Positions 20,215 to 33,086 of a stretch of 64,000 bases of DNA are shown here, in pieces. This DNA comes from Cladophialophora immunda. Lineage: Eukaryota; Ascomycota; Eurotiomycetes; Chaetothyriales; Herpotrichiellaceae. Position numbers and translations under genes: made by a program. Position 1 is the first letter of the stretch. Each line of letters starts with the position of its first letter. The stretch lies in the NCBI RefSeq assembly GCF_000835495.1, contig NW_015622543.1, forward strand, positions 2,338,806-2,402,805, read 5' to 3'. The notes below the pieces were generated by a model. The model searched no databases and was not told the DNA's origin. It worked only from the letters and a program-made list of their open reading frames with translations.

Positions 20215-22110
20215 TTACTCTGCTCGTCTGCGCGCGCCCAGAAAGCGGCCTGTGCGTCTTCCCCGTCCTCTCTGGTCTGGACCTTGACCGGACGGCCCCT
20301 CACCTGCGCCCCCCATTGCATTCGCATTCACAGGTGTATCCCAATCCAGTGCTGTTCCGCCCGGGCGGTCCTGAACGCGACCAGACCCGGCACCCCCGAT
20401 GTGCGGAGAGGGTGTGAAGAGTCCGCCACTCGAGGCGCCGCCGGGGGCAGCCTGCACGGCACCAGAGGCTGCCATCGCGTCAGGCTCGACGTTGTTTCTT
20501 CTCCTCGTCGCACGGTGAAACAATGTTCTCCTTGCGCTTCCGCTGCCTCCGACAACGGCTGCTGCTGCTCCATCGAGCCAGTTACGCGCTGCTGCGGCGC
20601 GACTTGGGCTATGGTTGTTGTTATCGTCTTCTGCGGGTCGGGGTGCAGCGTCCCTGCCCGTTGTCTCTGGTCCAGCCATTCGGCCAGCAGCTCCATCTCT
20701 CAGATTTCTGGGGGCGGCAAAGGGATCAGGGGTATCCAGTTCGACATCGGTGTCAACTTCTTCCTCATCGACGTCAAGCGGACTATCCAGCATCGCTGGC
20801 GTCTGGTTGAGCTGATGCCGCGTATTCGGGAGACCAGGATGGTAATGACGTTGCCGGTTGCCCGATACAATCCTTGCGGCGCGGGTGGCAGCATCGGGAG
20901 TGGGCCTGGCGTGCATTCCACGTCGAGTGATTATCTCTCCAGGTACGTGAGGCGAGGGCGAAGGTCCCGTAATCCATGGACCGGAACTTCGAGGCACCGA
21001 AATGCGGTCGGAACTGCGAAGAGGCCGTAGATTCTGAGCTTGAGCCATTCCGGGCACAATTGGGCCTGCACCTTGACCGGGAAGAATTGAGATATCCATC
21101 TCGCTCTCCTCGAGCTCGGTGTCGGTATGTTCCCAGATTTGATCATCCTCTGCCTCAGGAACATCGTCATCTAGATCATGCTCAATGTTGGCAGCACTGC
21201 TGCCTTCAGTAGCGCGGTCGTCAAAGATCTCGTTGTGAGCGAGCATAGCGTCCGCTAAGTCTTCAGCGTCCCGCTCATCGTAGCCATATTCGCTTCCTGG
21301 AACTGGGAGGCGCACACCAGCAACGGTTGCATGCCTACCATACCTCCCAGCCGCAGCACGACCAGAGGAATGGCGCCTGGTTGGATGCGGATGGGGTAAT
21401 TGTTCTTCATCGTCCGTATCCGGCTCCCGACGGGTGTCGTAAACCCAGTTTCCATCCGCGCCCGCTGGGTCAGGCGACATTGGGTCGTCGTCTTCGTCGT
21501 CGTCGTCCTGGTCATCCGCATCGGGTATGTCGTCGTCAAGATCGGCTTGCATCGCCTCGTCATCTTCACCCTCATCAATTCCATCGCCATCTTCGTCCTC
21601 ACTCTCTCCGTCTTCCTCCCCATCCATGTCCGCCTCATCGGCGTCCGGAATATCCTCATCTAAATCCCGCTCCCCTTCATCCATTTCACCCTCCCCCATC
21701 TCGTTAAGCCTCGCCAGCCTTTCCTGCTCTTCCGCTTCTTGCGCTAGCCTTTCCTGGAGTTCCACCTCTCTCAGCTGCCTTTCGACTTCCTCCCTTTCGA
21801 CTTCTTCCTCCCGTCTCCCGAGCATGGTCTTGGCACATCCTGCCGGCTTGAGCCAACTGTAGCCATACATCGCAATGGCCATTTTCCGTTGGGAGATGGT
21901 TCGCTCATCAGAAGAAAGAGTGACGAGTGTGTTGTTCCGGCTGTTGATGTTTGTATGGTGAGGTTTGGGGCGGCGAGAGGACGACGGATGTTGGTGAGGA
22001 TGTTGATGGGACGCCGTCGAAGAGGCCTCGGACGAGAATGAAGTCGTGAGAGGCGGGAGCAGGGACGTTGGTGGAGGAGGAAGGAGGGGGAGTGAGCATG
22101 TCAGAAACAT
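20215..22110 (-). CDS. Anaphase-promoting complex subunit Apc15-like (Mnd2/Apc15)
   Basis: A single frame of 631 codons from the ATG at 22110; the codon at 22119 is TTG and is not used. Near residue 80 is the block IAMYGYSWLKPAGCAKTM followed by a Glu/Arg-rich helix (EEEVEREEVERQLREVELQ). This matches the conserved core of fungal Apc15p proteins: a GYSW(I/L)(R/K)P motif, then a charged helix. After it come several repeats of D(L/I)D(E/D)DIPDAD(D/E) in a very acidic central region (about 140-220 and 310-330). The C-terminal half is disordered and Arg/Gly/Ala-rich, ending GARRRAE. Apc15/Mnd2 controls turnover of the mitotic checkpoint complex on the APC/C. The protein is much longer than the vertebrate subunit, as is usual in filamentous fungi. 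The family call rests on the motif order and not on an alignment. Confidence 0.82.
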   Translation of the reverse strand: MFLTCSLPLLPPPPTSLLPPLTTSFSSEASSTASHQHPHQHPSSSRRPKPHHTNINSRNNTLVTLSSDERTISQRKMAIAMYGYSWLKPAGCAKTMLGRREEEVEREEVERQLREVELQERLAQEAEEQERLARLNEMGEGEMDEGERDLDEDIPDADEADMDGEEDGESEDEDGDGIDEGEDDEAMQADLDDDIPDADDQDDDDEDDDPMSPDPAGADGNWVYDTRREPDTDDEEQLPHPHPTRRHSSGRAAAGRYGRHATVAGVRLPVPGSEYGYDERDAEDLADAMLAHNEIFDDRATEGSSAANIEHDLDDDVPEAEDDQIWEHTDTELEESEMDISILPGQGAGPIVPGMAQAQNLRPLRSSDRISVPRSSGPWITGPSPSPHVPGEIITRRGMHARPTPDAATRAARIVSGNRQRHYHPGLPNTRHQLNQTPAMLDSPLDVDEEEVDTDVELDTPDPFAAPRNLRDGAAGRMAGPETTGRDAAPRPAEDDNNNHSPSRAAAARNWLDGAAAAVVGGSGSARRTLFHRATRRRNNVEPDAMAASGAVQAAPGGASSGGLFTPSPHIGGAGSGRVQDRPGGTALDWDTPVNANAMGGAGEGPSGQGPDQRGRGRRTGRFLGARRRAE

Positions 22111-23344
22111 TGTGATCAATGTTACTGGCGAACTGTGATGAACCTCGAATCAAACTCCGATTGGTGGCTTGAGTGGTGCAAAATGAGACGACTCGTCCGT
22201 AGTTGAAGTAGTTGACCCCTGCCGGTCCCCTTAAACATAGAGGCCTCTCCCGGCTTGATGATAGCCTCTGCTGTAACGGTGGCCCGGACCCTCTTGGTCT
22301 TGTGTGCTGTGAATGTGGTAGCTGCTTTTGTAGATCGGAACCGCGTCGCGACTTGTTATTTGGCTAGTCGTGTTTTGGGAAGTTCCATACAATCTGCTAA
22401 TGACCGACGGCGACAGTCCGGCAGACTTTCGTATATTGCAGATTGAGGGCTTGACGTTGGTTGCGCTGCGAATGAAAGACGCCCATTGAACATATGATAT
22501 GGACGACGCGAAGTAATAAAGAGAATTGGTGGATTAAGGTATGTTGTTAGCATAAATATTAAGGACGGGTTCCAATATAAGCTTATAATGCTACGTTAAA
22601 GCAGCTACCAATAAGATGCCGCCAATATGACTTTAGCTCTAGGTAGTCTAATCCTGAGTTTTTAGTCATGCTAAGTTGAACGAGGGAAGCCATATGTCGC
22701 CTTGCATTTTCATGCAAGGATGGACTTCTCTGCTTTATCAAGACTGGGTTGGGCGCCTGCTGAGCTGGGCTGCCCTCGCGCGTCGCGGGATCCTGGGTAT
22801 CATACAATGTGTGCTGAAGGATGTTTTGGTACACAGAGACAAAGGGACTAACCTTATGAGCATCACAGCAGGTCAAGAAACTGGAGTCAAGGACCATTTT
22901 CAGTTATATAGGTATTTTATTCTGCTATCTACCCAGGTTGGTGTTGATACAGTTCCATTGGCAGTCTGCAGTATCTCCTTCCAAGTTTTCGAATGTGCAC
23001 CACACTCAACTCTTCAATTTTCACCCTATGCTTTTCTCCCAAACACCCAAAACCGCTCGAGTATGAGCGATACATGTCTGGAGCCTCGAAGCGTCAAAAT
23101 GCCTCGCTCATCAAAGATCGTAAGAACAAAAAGGCGTATTCCGTCGCAAATTCCATCAGCATCTCATCTCGCATCTCATGATTCGAAATGCGGTCGTCAG
23201 GGTATCTCGCATACTAGCTGATTGCGCTCGCCATGCCAAATCGTGAAAGAAGGATAGAAAAGCCGCCCCCACGTCATTTTTTGTGTCCACTGCTGCGTCC
23301 TGCCTTCATACGTAATCATTAACGTCGATTTATCGCCAGAGAAA
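22111..23344. other. Intergenic region
   Basis: About 1.2 kb between two minus-strand genes: the promoter of the Apc15-like gene at the left and the 3' end of glutamate synthase at the right. The middle (22440-22680) is AT-rich. No gene is supported. Confidence 0.45.
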
Positions 23345-26300
23345 TCATGCTGCGACTTTTATTTCGGGACCTCGCTTAAAGTCTTCGGCAGCATGCGCCA
23401 TGTCGCCGTGCTTGTGAGCCTTCATCTCTTGAGAAGTAGGGACGGCGTCATGCTGGGCTCGTTGAATGATACCACCGGTGACGGGTAGGATGGATCCTGT
23501 GCCCATGAGGAAGCTGTCCACCTGTCGAGCACATTGACGGCCTTCATTGATACCCCAGACAATGAGAGATTGGCCACGTCGACAGTCACCGGCAGCAAAC
23601 ACACCCGGAAGGTTGGTGTTGTACATGCCCTTTGGCGTCTTGATGTTCTTGCGCGGATCGAGCTCGACTTGGCTTTCGAAGAGACGGTCATCCGGACCAA
23701 GGAAACCCATAGAAAGAAGCACGAGATCCGCTGGAAAGTACTCCTCACTTCCCTCTCTGGGCTTCATGTCCCAGCCACCAGTTGCACTCTTTGTCCAGTC
23801 TACACGAGTCGTGTTGATGCCAACTACACGTCCGTCCTCGACCACGAAGTCTTTCGTCATGACGCAGTATTCACGAGGATCTTTTCCGTAGTGTTGCTTG
23901 ACTTCTGTGTGACCGTAGTCCACACGGTAGATCCTTGGCCACTGAGGCCATGGGTTGTCGCGAGCGCGCTCTGGTGGAGGCTGAGGCAAGAGCTCGAAGT
24001 TGGTGATGGACTTGGCTCCATGTCGGAGGGACGTGCCGATGCAGTCGTTGCCGGTATCTCCACCACCGATGACAATGACATGTTTATCTTTTGCGCTGAT
24101 GTAATGACCATCGCCCAACTGAGAGTCAAGCAAAGACTTTGTGTTGGCGTGCAAGAATTCCATCGCAAAATGGATGCCTTCAGCTTCGCGGTTCTTGATC
24201 TTTAGGTCACGAGGAACTTGGGCACCGGTAGAGATAATGACCGCGTCGTTACTCTGGCGCAGCGACTCGAGACTGACCTCCTCCCCAGGACCAACCATGA
24301 CCCCTGTCTCAAATTTGACACCCTCAGCGGCCATGAGATCAACACGTCGTTGGACAATTCGCTTGTCGAGTTTCATGTTGGGAATGCCGTACATCAGTAA
24401 GCCGCCAGCGCGATCCGACTTCTCATAAACAGTGACGATATGTCCAACCCGGTTAAGTTGGTCGGCTGCGGCAAGACCTGCTGGACCAGAGCCAATGACA
24501 GCGACCTTCTTGCCGGTTCGTTCCTTGGGTGGGTTCGGCACCATCCAGCCCATCTCGAAACCTTTGTCGATGATGGCACACTCAATGGTCTTAATGCCCA
24601 CTGGGTCTTCATTGATTCCCAAGACGCAAGCTCCTTCGCAAGGAGCTGGGCAGACACGGCCGGTGAACTCGGGGAAATTGTTGGTCATCAGTAGGCGATC
24701 AAGAGCGTCTTTCCACTGGTCCATAAATACCAATTCGTTCCATTTCGGAATGATATTGGAGATGGGACATCCAGTGTCTGACTGACAGAATGGGACACCG
24801 CAGTCCATGCATCGAGCGGATTGGTATTTCAGTTCGTCTTCATTCAGACGCGACGAGAGCTCGGCCCAGTCCTTGACCCGGGTCTTCGGGTTGCGGTATT
24901 TTTCACTGCGACGAGCATACTTCATGAAACCACGAGTCTTATCGAGAACCAATGCAGCCTTGTGCTTGGCTTGATCTGCATCACCATTAACACCTTCCTC
25001 GATGTCGAGCATGTTTGCCTTCTTCTGCTTGGCCTCTTTCTCAGCAGCAATGTCGCGCTGTTCTTGGTGAAGGTTGCGCACAGGGTTACCGGGCAATATT
25101 GGGAGAGGGTATTCTGCTTTCTTTGCCTCCTCCGCCTTTTTGGCCTGCTCCGCCAACACTCTCTTGTAATCGGTGGGCAGAATTTTGACGAAGCGCGGGA
25201 GGGCGCGATTGAATTCAAGCAGGATACGAGCTGCCAATTCCGACCCAGTGTAGTGGTGATGGTCCTCGATCATACCTCGTAGGAAAGCAATCTCCTCGGG
25301 GGTTTCGACGCCAGAGACTTCCACCATTTCCATGTTGATCTTGGAGTGGAAGTCTTGGTTCATGTCAAGAACGTACGCGATTCCACCCGACATTCCGGCC
25401 GCGAAGTTACGGCCAGTGCCACCCAGGATAACAACACGACCTCCGGTCATATACTCGCAGCCGTGGTCGCCCACACCTTCGACAACCGCATTGGCGCCCG
25501 AGTTTCGAACAGCGAAGCGTTCAGCGGCGACACCTCTGAAGTAGCACGTACCGCTTGTGGCACCATAGAGACAGACATTGCCGATCAGAATGTTCTCCTC
25601 GGCTTTGAAAACAGCACTGCGAGGAGGGTAGATTATGAGACGGCCGCCCGACAGACCTTTGCCAACATAGTCGTTGGCGTCACCTTCCAGCTCGAGTGTA
25701 ACGCCTGGCGCTAGATAAGCACCGAATGACTGACCGGCAGAGCCTCTGATGTTGACGTGGATGGTGTCCTGAGGGAGACCGGCTTCGCCATAGCGTTTGC
25801 TGATTTGGTATGACAATGTGGCGCCCAGTGCACGGTCGGTGTTGACGATGTCTGTCTCTATACGACAGGGCAATCCCTTCTCCAGAGCAAGCTCGGATTC
25901 AGAAATCAGCTTGTTGTCCAAGCGAGTGTGCAATTTGTGATCTTGCTTCCGGACGTTGTAAGTCGCGACGCCAGGCCGGATCGAGTGTGCCGGCGTGAGG
26001 ATAAGAGAGAGATCGATGTTCTGAGTTTTGTCCGTGCGGAGATCTTCGCGCACCTTCAAAAGCTCTGCGTGTCCGACCATTTCATTGACCGTCCGCAACC
26101 CGAGCTGAGCCATGATTGCACGAAGTTCGTTCGCGACGTAGTAGAAGAAGTTGATGACATGCTCAGGAGTACCTTGGAATTTCTGACGAAGGAGTGGGTC
26201 TTGAGTAGCGATACCAACCGGACAGGTATTCAAACTGGAGGTTATCTGTTAGCACGTACGAGGATTAAGGATGGAGGGGTTTTGCTCGTACTGGCACTTG

Positions 26301-29300
26301 CGCATCATAATACAGCCCATGGCAATCAAAGGTGTTGTGGCGAAGCCCCATTCTTCAGCACCGAGCAGGCAAGCAATCGCAACGTCGCGACCAGTTCGGA
26401 TCTGGCCGTCAGTCTGGACAATGACACGACCACGGAGATCATTCAGCACCAGGGTTTGGTGGGTCTCGGCGAGACCAAGCTCCCACGGGAGACCAGCATA
26501 TTTGATACCAGTCCATCTTGAGGCGCCCGTACCGCCGTCATGACCAGAGATCAAGATATGGTCAGCCTTGGCTTTTGCGACACCTGCTGCGACGATACCG
26601 ACACCGACTTCAGACACCAGCTTGACGGACACTCGTGCTCGAGGGTTGGAGCACTTGAGATCGTAAATCAATTGCTTGAGATCTTCAATAGAGTAGATGT
26701 CGTGGTGGGGAGGAGGAGAGATGAGACCGACACCAGGAGTGGAATGTCGAGTACGAGCAATCGGTTCGGAGACCTTGTGGCCCGGCAGCTCACCGCCTTC
26801 GCCAGGCTTTGCCCCTTGGGCCATCTTAATCTGAAGCTCGTCAGAGTCCGCTAGGTAGTTTGACGTGACGCCGAATCGACCAGACGCGATCTGCTTTATG
26901 GCAGAGCGCATGGAATCGCCGTTTGCCATCTGTAAACTGCGTTCCGGGTCCTCGCCGCCTTCGCCGGTGTTGGACTTGCCACCGAGTCGGTTCATGGCTA
27001 CGGCAAGGGTGGAATGCGCCTCCATGGAGATGGAGCCATAGGACATAGCCCCGGTGACGAAACGTCGCACAATCTCAGTCCACGGCTCAACCTGATCAAT
27101 CGGCACAGGGGTACGCTGCTCGAAGTCGAAATCGAGCATGCCACGGAGTGTGCAGCTCTTGATCTGCTCGTACTCAGAGAGAGAGTAGGCCTCGTACGAC
27201 TTGTCGTTCTTGGTTCTCACTGCGTCCTGGATATTTGCAATGCTGACCGGGTCATTGATGTGAGGCTGGCCACCGTCTCGCCAGTGATACTCGCCAGACT
27301 CCGGCAAACCGGGGATTTCTCTGACGTGTCGGGATGGATAACCCTTCTCGTGGAACGCGAAGGCATCTTGAGCGATAAGTTCAAAGGTCATACCGCGCAC
27401 ACGAGTGGCAGTGCCGGAGAAACATCTGTCAACCACGGTGTCATCGATCCCGAGAGCCTCGAAAATTTGTGCACCTTTGTAAGACTGCAGGGTCGAAATA
27501 CCCATCTTACTCATGACTTTAAGGATGCCACCATCGCATGAGGCCTTATAGTTGGCAATGATTTGTTCATCGGTCAATTTCTTCTTAATGAGCCCCTGCT
27601 GGTTCATCTTGAGGATGCATTCCATAGCGAGATATGGGTTAATACCATCGGCGCCATAACCGACAAGCACACACATGTGGTGCACCTCCCTTGCCTCTGC
27701 TGTTTCGATGATGAGAGCCGCTCGAGATCTCCATTTGTTTCGAACCAAGTGGTGGTGCACCAGCCCAGTGGCGAGGAGCATCGACACGGGCACTCTGTCT
27801 TCAGATGTTGCCCGATCAGACAGAATGATGACCTTGTCGCCTTCCTCAATTGCTCTCGTCGCCTCGTCGCAGATTTCGTCCAAGGCCTTCATGTAGCCAT
27901 CAACGCCTGACCACTTGTCGAAGGTGATGTCAATCGTTCTCACAGTCCAATCTGGGTTGTACCGATCAATGTTCTTAATGGCGTTGAACGTCTCGGTCTC
28001 GAGTATTGGCGAGGGGAGCAAAAGACGACCACACTGAGATTCATCCATCTCCAGGAGATTGCCCTGAGGCCCCACGTAACACTCAAGAGACATGACGATT
28101 GCTTCCCGAATTGGATCTATCGGAGGATTGGTCACCTGCGCGAAGAGTTGTCTGAAGTACTCATACAAGAGTCGAGGTTGCTGCGCGAGGCATGCGAGCG
28201 GCGCATCATTGCCCATGGAGCCGAGCGCTTCCTTGGAATCGGCGGCCATGGGGCCAAGCAGCAAACTGACTTGCTCGAACGAGTAGCCAAAGGCCCGAAG
28301 CCTAGGATCTTCCTGGATGGTCGACTCTGTGAGCTTATAACTCAAGTCGAGCTCCTTAGAAATCGCCTCATATACCTGAGGCATCTTCATCAAGCTCTTG
28401 TTCAGCCACTGCTGGAAAGGTTGTCTATTGGCAACAGTGGCTTTGAGTTCAGCATCGTCAATGATCCGGCCGGCCTGGGTATCGACCAACAGCATTTTAC
28501 CTGGCTGCAAGCGGCCCTTGATGACCACTCGCTCTGGTTCGATGGCAATTGTGCCAACTTCTGAAGCGCAGATAATCCTGTCGTCGTCCGTCACGTAGTA
28601 TCGACATGGTCTCAGGCCATTTCGATCCAAGTTGGCACCACAGTACCTGCCATCCGAGAACGTAAATAGAGCAGGGCCATCCCAGGGTTCCATTAAGCAA
28701 GCAGCGTATTCGTAGAATGCCGCTTTCGCGGGATCGACGGCCGGATTACCTTGCCATGCCTCGGGAACCATCATCATGACGGCTTCGGGCAGAGAAAGCA
28801 CTCTGTTCATTACCAAGAGCTCCAAGACATTGTCAAAAGCAGCGGAATCAGAGCCTCCGTCCTCGACGATAGGGAAGAGTTTCTCGAGCTCCTCACCGAA
28901 CAAATCAGACTTCAAGACTCCCTCGCGCGCTCTCATCCAATTCTTGTTGCCTCTGAGCGTGTTGATCTCGCCATTGTGGGCCAGCCATCGGAGCGGCTGT
29001 GATCGATCCCACGAGGGAAATGTATTGGTGGAGAAACGAGAGTGAACCAGAGCAAAGTGGCCTTCATAGTCAACCGAGACGAGGTCGTGGAAGTATTGGT
29101 ATACTTGAACCGGAGCCAACTGCCCCTTGTAGACGATGTTTCTGTTGCTCAGAGAACAGACATAGAACCACGGTTTCCACCGCGGATCGTGCGAGACGGT
29201 CTTTCTGAGGATGTACAGCCTCCGTTCGAACTCAATGTCATCAAACTGCTCGGGATCGGTGACTTCAGGTTTGTTGCCTGTGCCATACGCTGACGCTAGG

Positions 29301-29975
29301 ACGACGAACGGCTGCAGGATGATGGGCTCGCGCGACAATGCAGCGGGACCAAGCAGGGTAGAGTCCCGAGGGACCTCCCGCCAGCCCAGGGTGCGCAAGC
29401 CTAGTGACTGTGCGGCCTCCTCGAAGCTGAGGGTGGCATGTTTCAGCATCTCAGTGTCGGGCTTGAAGAAGAGGTTTCCTGCTGCATATTGGCCGAGAGG
29501 AGGTAATTCGACCCCGACCTCGCGGGCAAAGTTCTTGACGAAGAATTTGTGGGGGATGGAGGTCATGACCCCGGCACCATCGCCATCTCGTGCATCTGAA
29601 CCCACGGCACCCCGATGGGTCATGTTGCACAGGAGATTCCGCGCTGCCAGACGTCAGTCATGTCCCTCGGTGGCAGCCTGGGAATTTGGACCTACCATCG
29701 CTGATGATTTTGTGGCTTGCTTTGCCCTTGATATTGCTAGAATGTTTGTCAGCAACCCAGATCTTCCGAACAGCGCTTCTTCCGCGGGGGCATTCTTACG
29801 CAGCAAAGCCTACACCACAGGCATCCTTCTCGAGGCTAGGGTCGTACAGGCCTTGCTTCTCGGGCAAAGCCTCACCCCAGCCATAGCCCTTGTCGGGCCG
29901 GTATGGAGTGTACTCTTCCTGGACCTCTGATGTATCGATCTCTTGCTTTCTTCGTTCCTCGGCTACTGAGCCCAT
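23345..29975 (-). CDS. GLT1: Glutamate synthase, NADH-type, fused subunits (GOGAT)
   Basis: Four exons: 29975-29800, 29736-29696, 29643-26292 and 26234-23345. Introns are 63, 52 and 57 nt with GTAAG, GTAGG and GTACGA donors. The product is 2,152 residues, close to yeast Glt1. It converts glutamine plus 2-oxoglutarate into two glutamates. A propeptide of 52 residues precedes the nucleophile Cys53 (KDACGVGF), completed in exon 1. The class II amidotransferase domain has NMTHRGA and [12 protein letters not shown]. The FMN/synthase region ends at the [3Fe-4S] motif [19 protein letters not shown], which is recreated exactly by the last splice (C-x5-C-x4-C). The GXGXG-type glutamate synthase alpha-C domain follows. 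The beta-like part has [18 protein letters not shown] and CPAPCEGAC cysteines, then the FAD site [15 protein letters not shown] and a second site [11 protein letters not shown] for the reduced nucleotide. All key residues are present. NADH is inferred from fungal homologues. Confidence 0.98.
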
Positions 29976-32900
29976 CCTATGGTCGACTAGCGACAGTTGG
30001 TTTCAAGGAAAGTCTAAGGAGGAAGGACGGGCAACAAGTGCTGTCGGGTCGACGGTTGCTTTGGGGTCTGTTCTGATGGAGGGAGACGCCGCACCAGGGC
30101 GGGCTGTGGGTTGGTCTGTTGGCTGGCAGCAAGGAGGCTGTCTCTCTGTAGGGTGAGCTCCAGCACCTGCAAGTGTGTGCGGAAGAGGACTGTCAAGTCA
30201 AGGCCGTGTCGAGCTGGAGGCAGAGAAAACAGGAGGACAAACGGGTAGGAGGGTGGACGAGAGGAAGAAAAGAAGAATTTTGGGTCAGGCAATGCCAGTC
30301 CAGCAAGCAAAGGTGTGGGGTTGGTTTTCGAAGGTGCAGAACTTTCTGCTCTCGTCAGTTAGCGTCAGTCTGCGAGGGTGAATTGGCCACTGGCAGTATT
30401 GACGACGTGTAGGGTGACTGCGGGCAGGCTGATCCAGCATGTGGTGATGTCGGCAATTGGGGGGCCACCTTCGCTAGACGGACTAGGTCGAGCACCGTGG
30501 TCTGGCAAGCCGTGATTGTTCTGGCAGAAAAAAAAAATCACCTCGAGCCCGAGTGTGCAGCAGCAACAACATGCAGCAAGCAGTGCCAGAATAAGCTGGG
30601 AGCACCAGTTTCAAGGTGGGGAGGCCGCCCCAAAGATTGTTAGTGGGGGGCTCGGAAGGCAGCTGCAGTTGTGCATCATGGGCAGCTTGTTCTGGGGCAT
30701 CCGATAGGTGCCATGGCGTTATCCAGCCAACCTCTCCATCACGATGCATGTGCTGATAAGAACCGCGCCACCCAATCACCAGCTTCGCTTTTCCACCACA
30801 TTACATCTTGGAATCTCAAGCTCTCGAAAAATTTTTGGCCGCGACCGGCGCCCTCCTCCTCTGGCCGTCTCCAGCACGGTGACTGGTGCCACTGGGGCCC
30901 CTGTTCCTCAGACCTAGGTAAGCTCGCCCGCCCAGTTCCTGTGTGTCATAGCCCTAAGCTGCACTCCACCTGCAAAAAGTCTAGACGCATCAGATTTCCC
31001 CAATATGCTTCTGCTCTTCGCTTACATTCCAGGCCAACCAGTGAGGAAAGGCGTGAAGTGCGTTGCCTGCCATCGACGGCCTTTACCGCGAACGTCTCAA
31101 GACAACCCCGGCGCACACTGTGCTACATACACCGGCACACCTGACTGTCAAAAATCCTCTTCCGGCATTGCCCGGTTCGTCACCACTGCAAGCAAGGGAA
31201 AAAGAAATTTCTCCCGCTGTGGCATAGAAGATCCTACTGGAATCGTCACGGGCTGTTGCTGACCTACATGGCGGATATCGGGAGGGACTTGTTTGCCCTA
31301 ACAAGCACACACGCCCTGTTACCATTGACAATGCGGAACTCGAAAGCGCGGTCACGAGGTTTTCTCCCCGAGACCTTTCAGCATTGCAGAGAGTTGCCCC
31401 GTCCTGCCGCCAACAACTACCCGTGACCTACATGGGAGGAAGATGCACCCCACGCTGGGGGACATTCGCCAGCTGGTAACATGCACGGGGAGATGGCTGA
31501 TCAGGTTGCATCAAGAAACTCTCCATCGGAAGCGAGCCAGTGCCACGGGCAAGTTTGCTGGGTATTTTTACTCTGGGTACCATGGTCCGCGGTACCAAGG
31601 TCATCAGCAGGCGCCATTGAAGAGCCAGTCAGATCTCGGCTGATTTACTTTACTCACTCCACCATCGGCTCTCTAATAAAGCAGGACTTTCATTAGCCTA
31701 GCAACCAATCAATATAGCCGAACCAAGCATGGAGGTATCCATGTTGGATTCGGCCACCCAAGTTGCCTCTGCTCGCCAACACTAAAGTCGCCCATCCGAA
31801 ATCGGACACTGGTCGTGGCTCTCCCCCCCTGTTCCTGGACAGACCCTGCATGCAGAATGAACTCATCAACCCTCCCCAAGCTCGAGCCGCATTCAAATTG
31901 CGTTCAGTTTATTGGCAGATCTGAAATCCATTTGTGGACCCCTGACAACTTTGCCCTTTTCATGGTGGAGCTTCCCACGGCTGTGGTTGCTGCTTGCCGT
32001 CAAAGTCTGAATGCGGAAATATTATGATGGGCCTAACCACAGCTTGGAACATCTTCGGTCAAATCTCCCAGCCAGCATGTTGATACATAAGAGCTTGGTC
32101 GTCAGGCGGGTTGCCCTGGTGGGTTCTGGTCGCTGTTTCACCACGGCCGTTTCGCCCAAATGAATAGCGCCCAATCTCGACCCGGCTATGACGGGTTGCA
32201 GGGCGATTTTATGTGTCCACGAAATCAGATTTCATCCCTCAGTTTGTGTGATGCGCTCGGGGGTCTTCGGATTCAGGTATTCCGACCCTACCACCTCGCA
32301 AAGGTCGCCCGTTTTCGCTCGAGGGGGCTGAAGACGCCGTGTGTGCTGTAGGAATAATTTCCAGGGCAGTGCTTGCTCGGTGCGAGTGTTGCTGCATGGC
32401 GAGAGGGGGGTTAGCGCCTGGCTGTAGCGGCAGAAGTCACCATGCTTGTGTCCCCATTACGGCTGGCATCTGCCCTGTTGGACTGCTCTCGAATCACTAC
32501 GCCGGCCTCGTGCTTGACGGACAAGAGGTGCTCGGGGTGGCTACACGGGCGGGTGGTCTTCCGAAGGAACAGAGACCGGAACAGAGAGCCATGGTTCATG
32601 CATCAGGCCGTGGCCTCGGGGAATGCGTTGATGAAGAGCCTCGTCAATATCCAATGCAAAGGGACCCAAACCCCGTCTTTGCGCCCTGTGAGACTATATG
32701 GTGTCGTATTCTGGTAGATTCCGGGCGCGTGCGAGTACACTGTAAACACTCTCTGCGGGGCATATCGGTATCTGGTCCCTGACTTCTGTTGGACCGCTGG
32801 TCAGATCACAATCCCGTGTTTCGATGAAGCCGACCAGAATATTGTACGCCAAGCCCCTTGCATTGTGGGTGGAGGAGAAATGTTTCTCCGCAGTGATTTT

Positions 32901-33086
32901 TCGCGTCTGCGAGTTTGGCGCGTCAGAGACACCTTCCCCAGATTGAGCACTTTGTATAAGCAGCACTGTCATGTCCCTTTTCTCTATTCGTCTCGGTTCA
33001 TGAATTGAGTGGCTCTGGGGGCAGGTTTAAGCTCCTTCACGGCTGCGCAACGAATTTCTAGTCAACTAACAAATACAGCTGACGCG
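29976..33086. other. Long divergent intergenic region upstream of GOGAT and the nucleoporin
   Basis: These 3.1 kb lie between two outward-facing genes. No frame in them looks like a protein. A perfect six-base inverted pair (GGTACC at 31576-31581 and 31591-31596) and several CT-rich runs are visible. The length is unusual for this window and may reflect extended regulation of nitrogen assimilation, untranslated leaders, or an unrecognised noncoding transcript. Confidence 0.4.

Noticed and set aside
20047..21030. A 327-codon plus-strand frame.
   Set aside because: It is the antisense shadow of the Apc15-like gene, which has recognisable family motifs.
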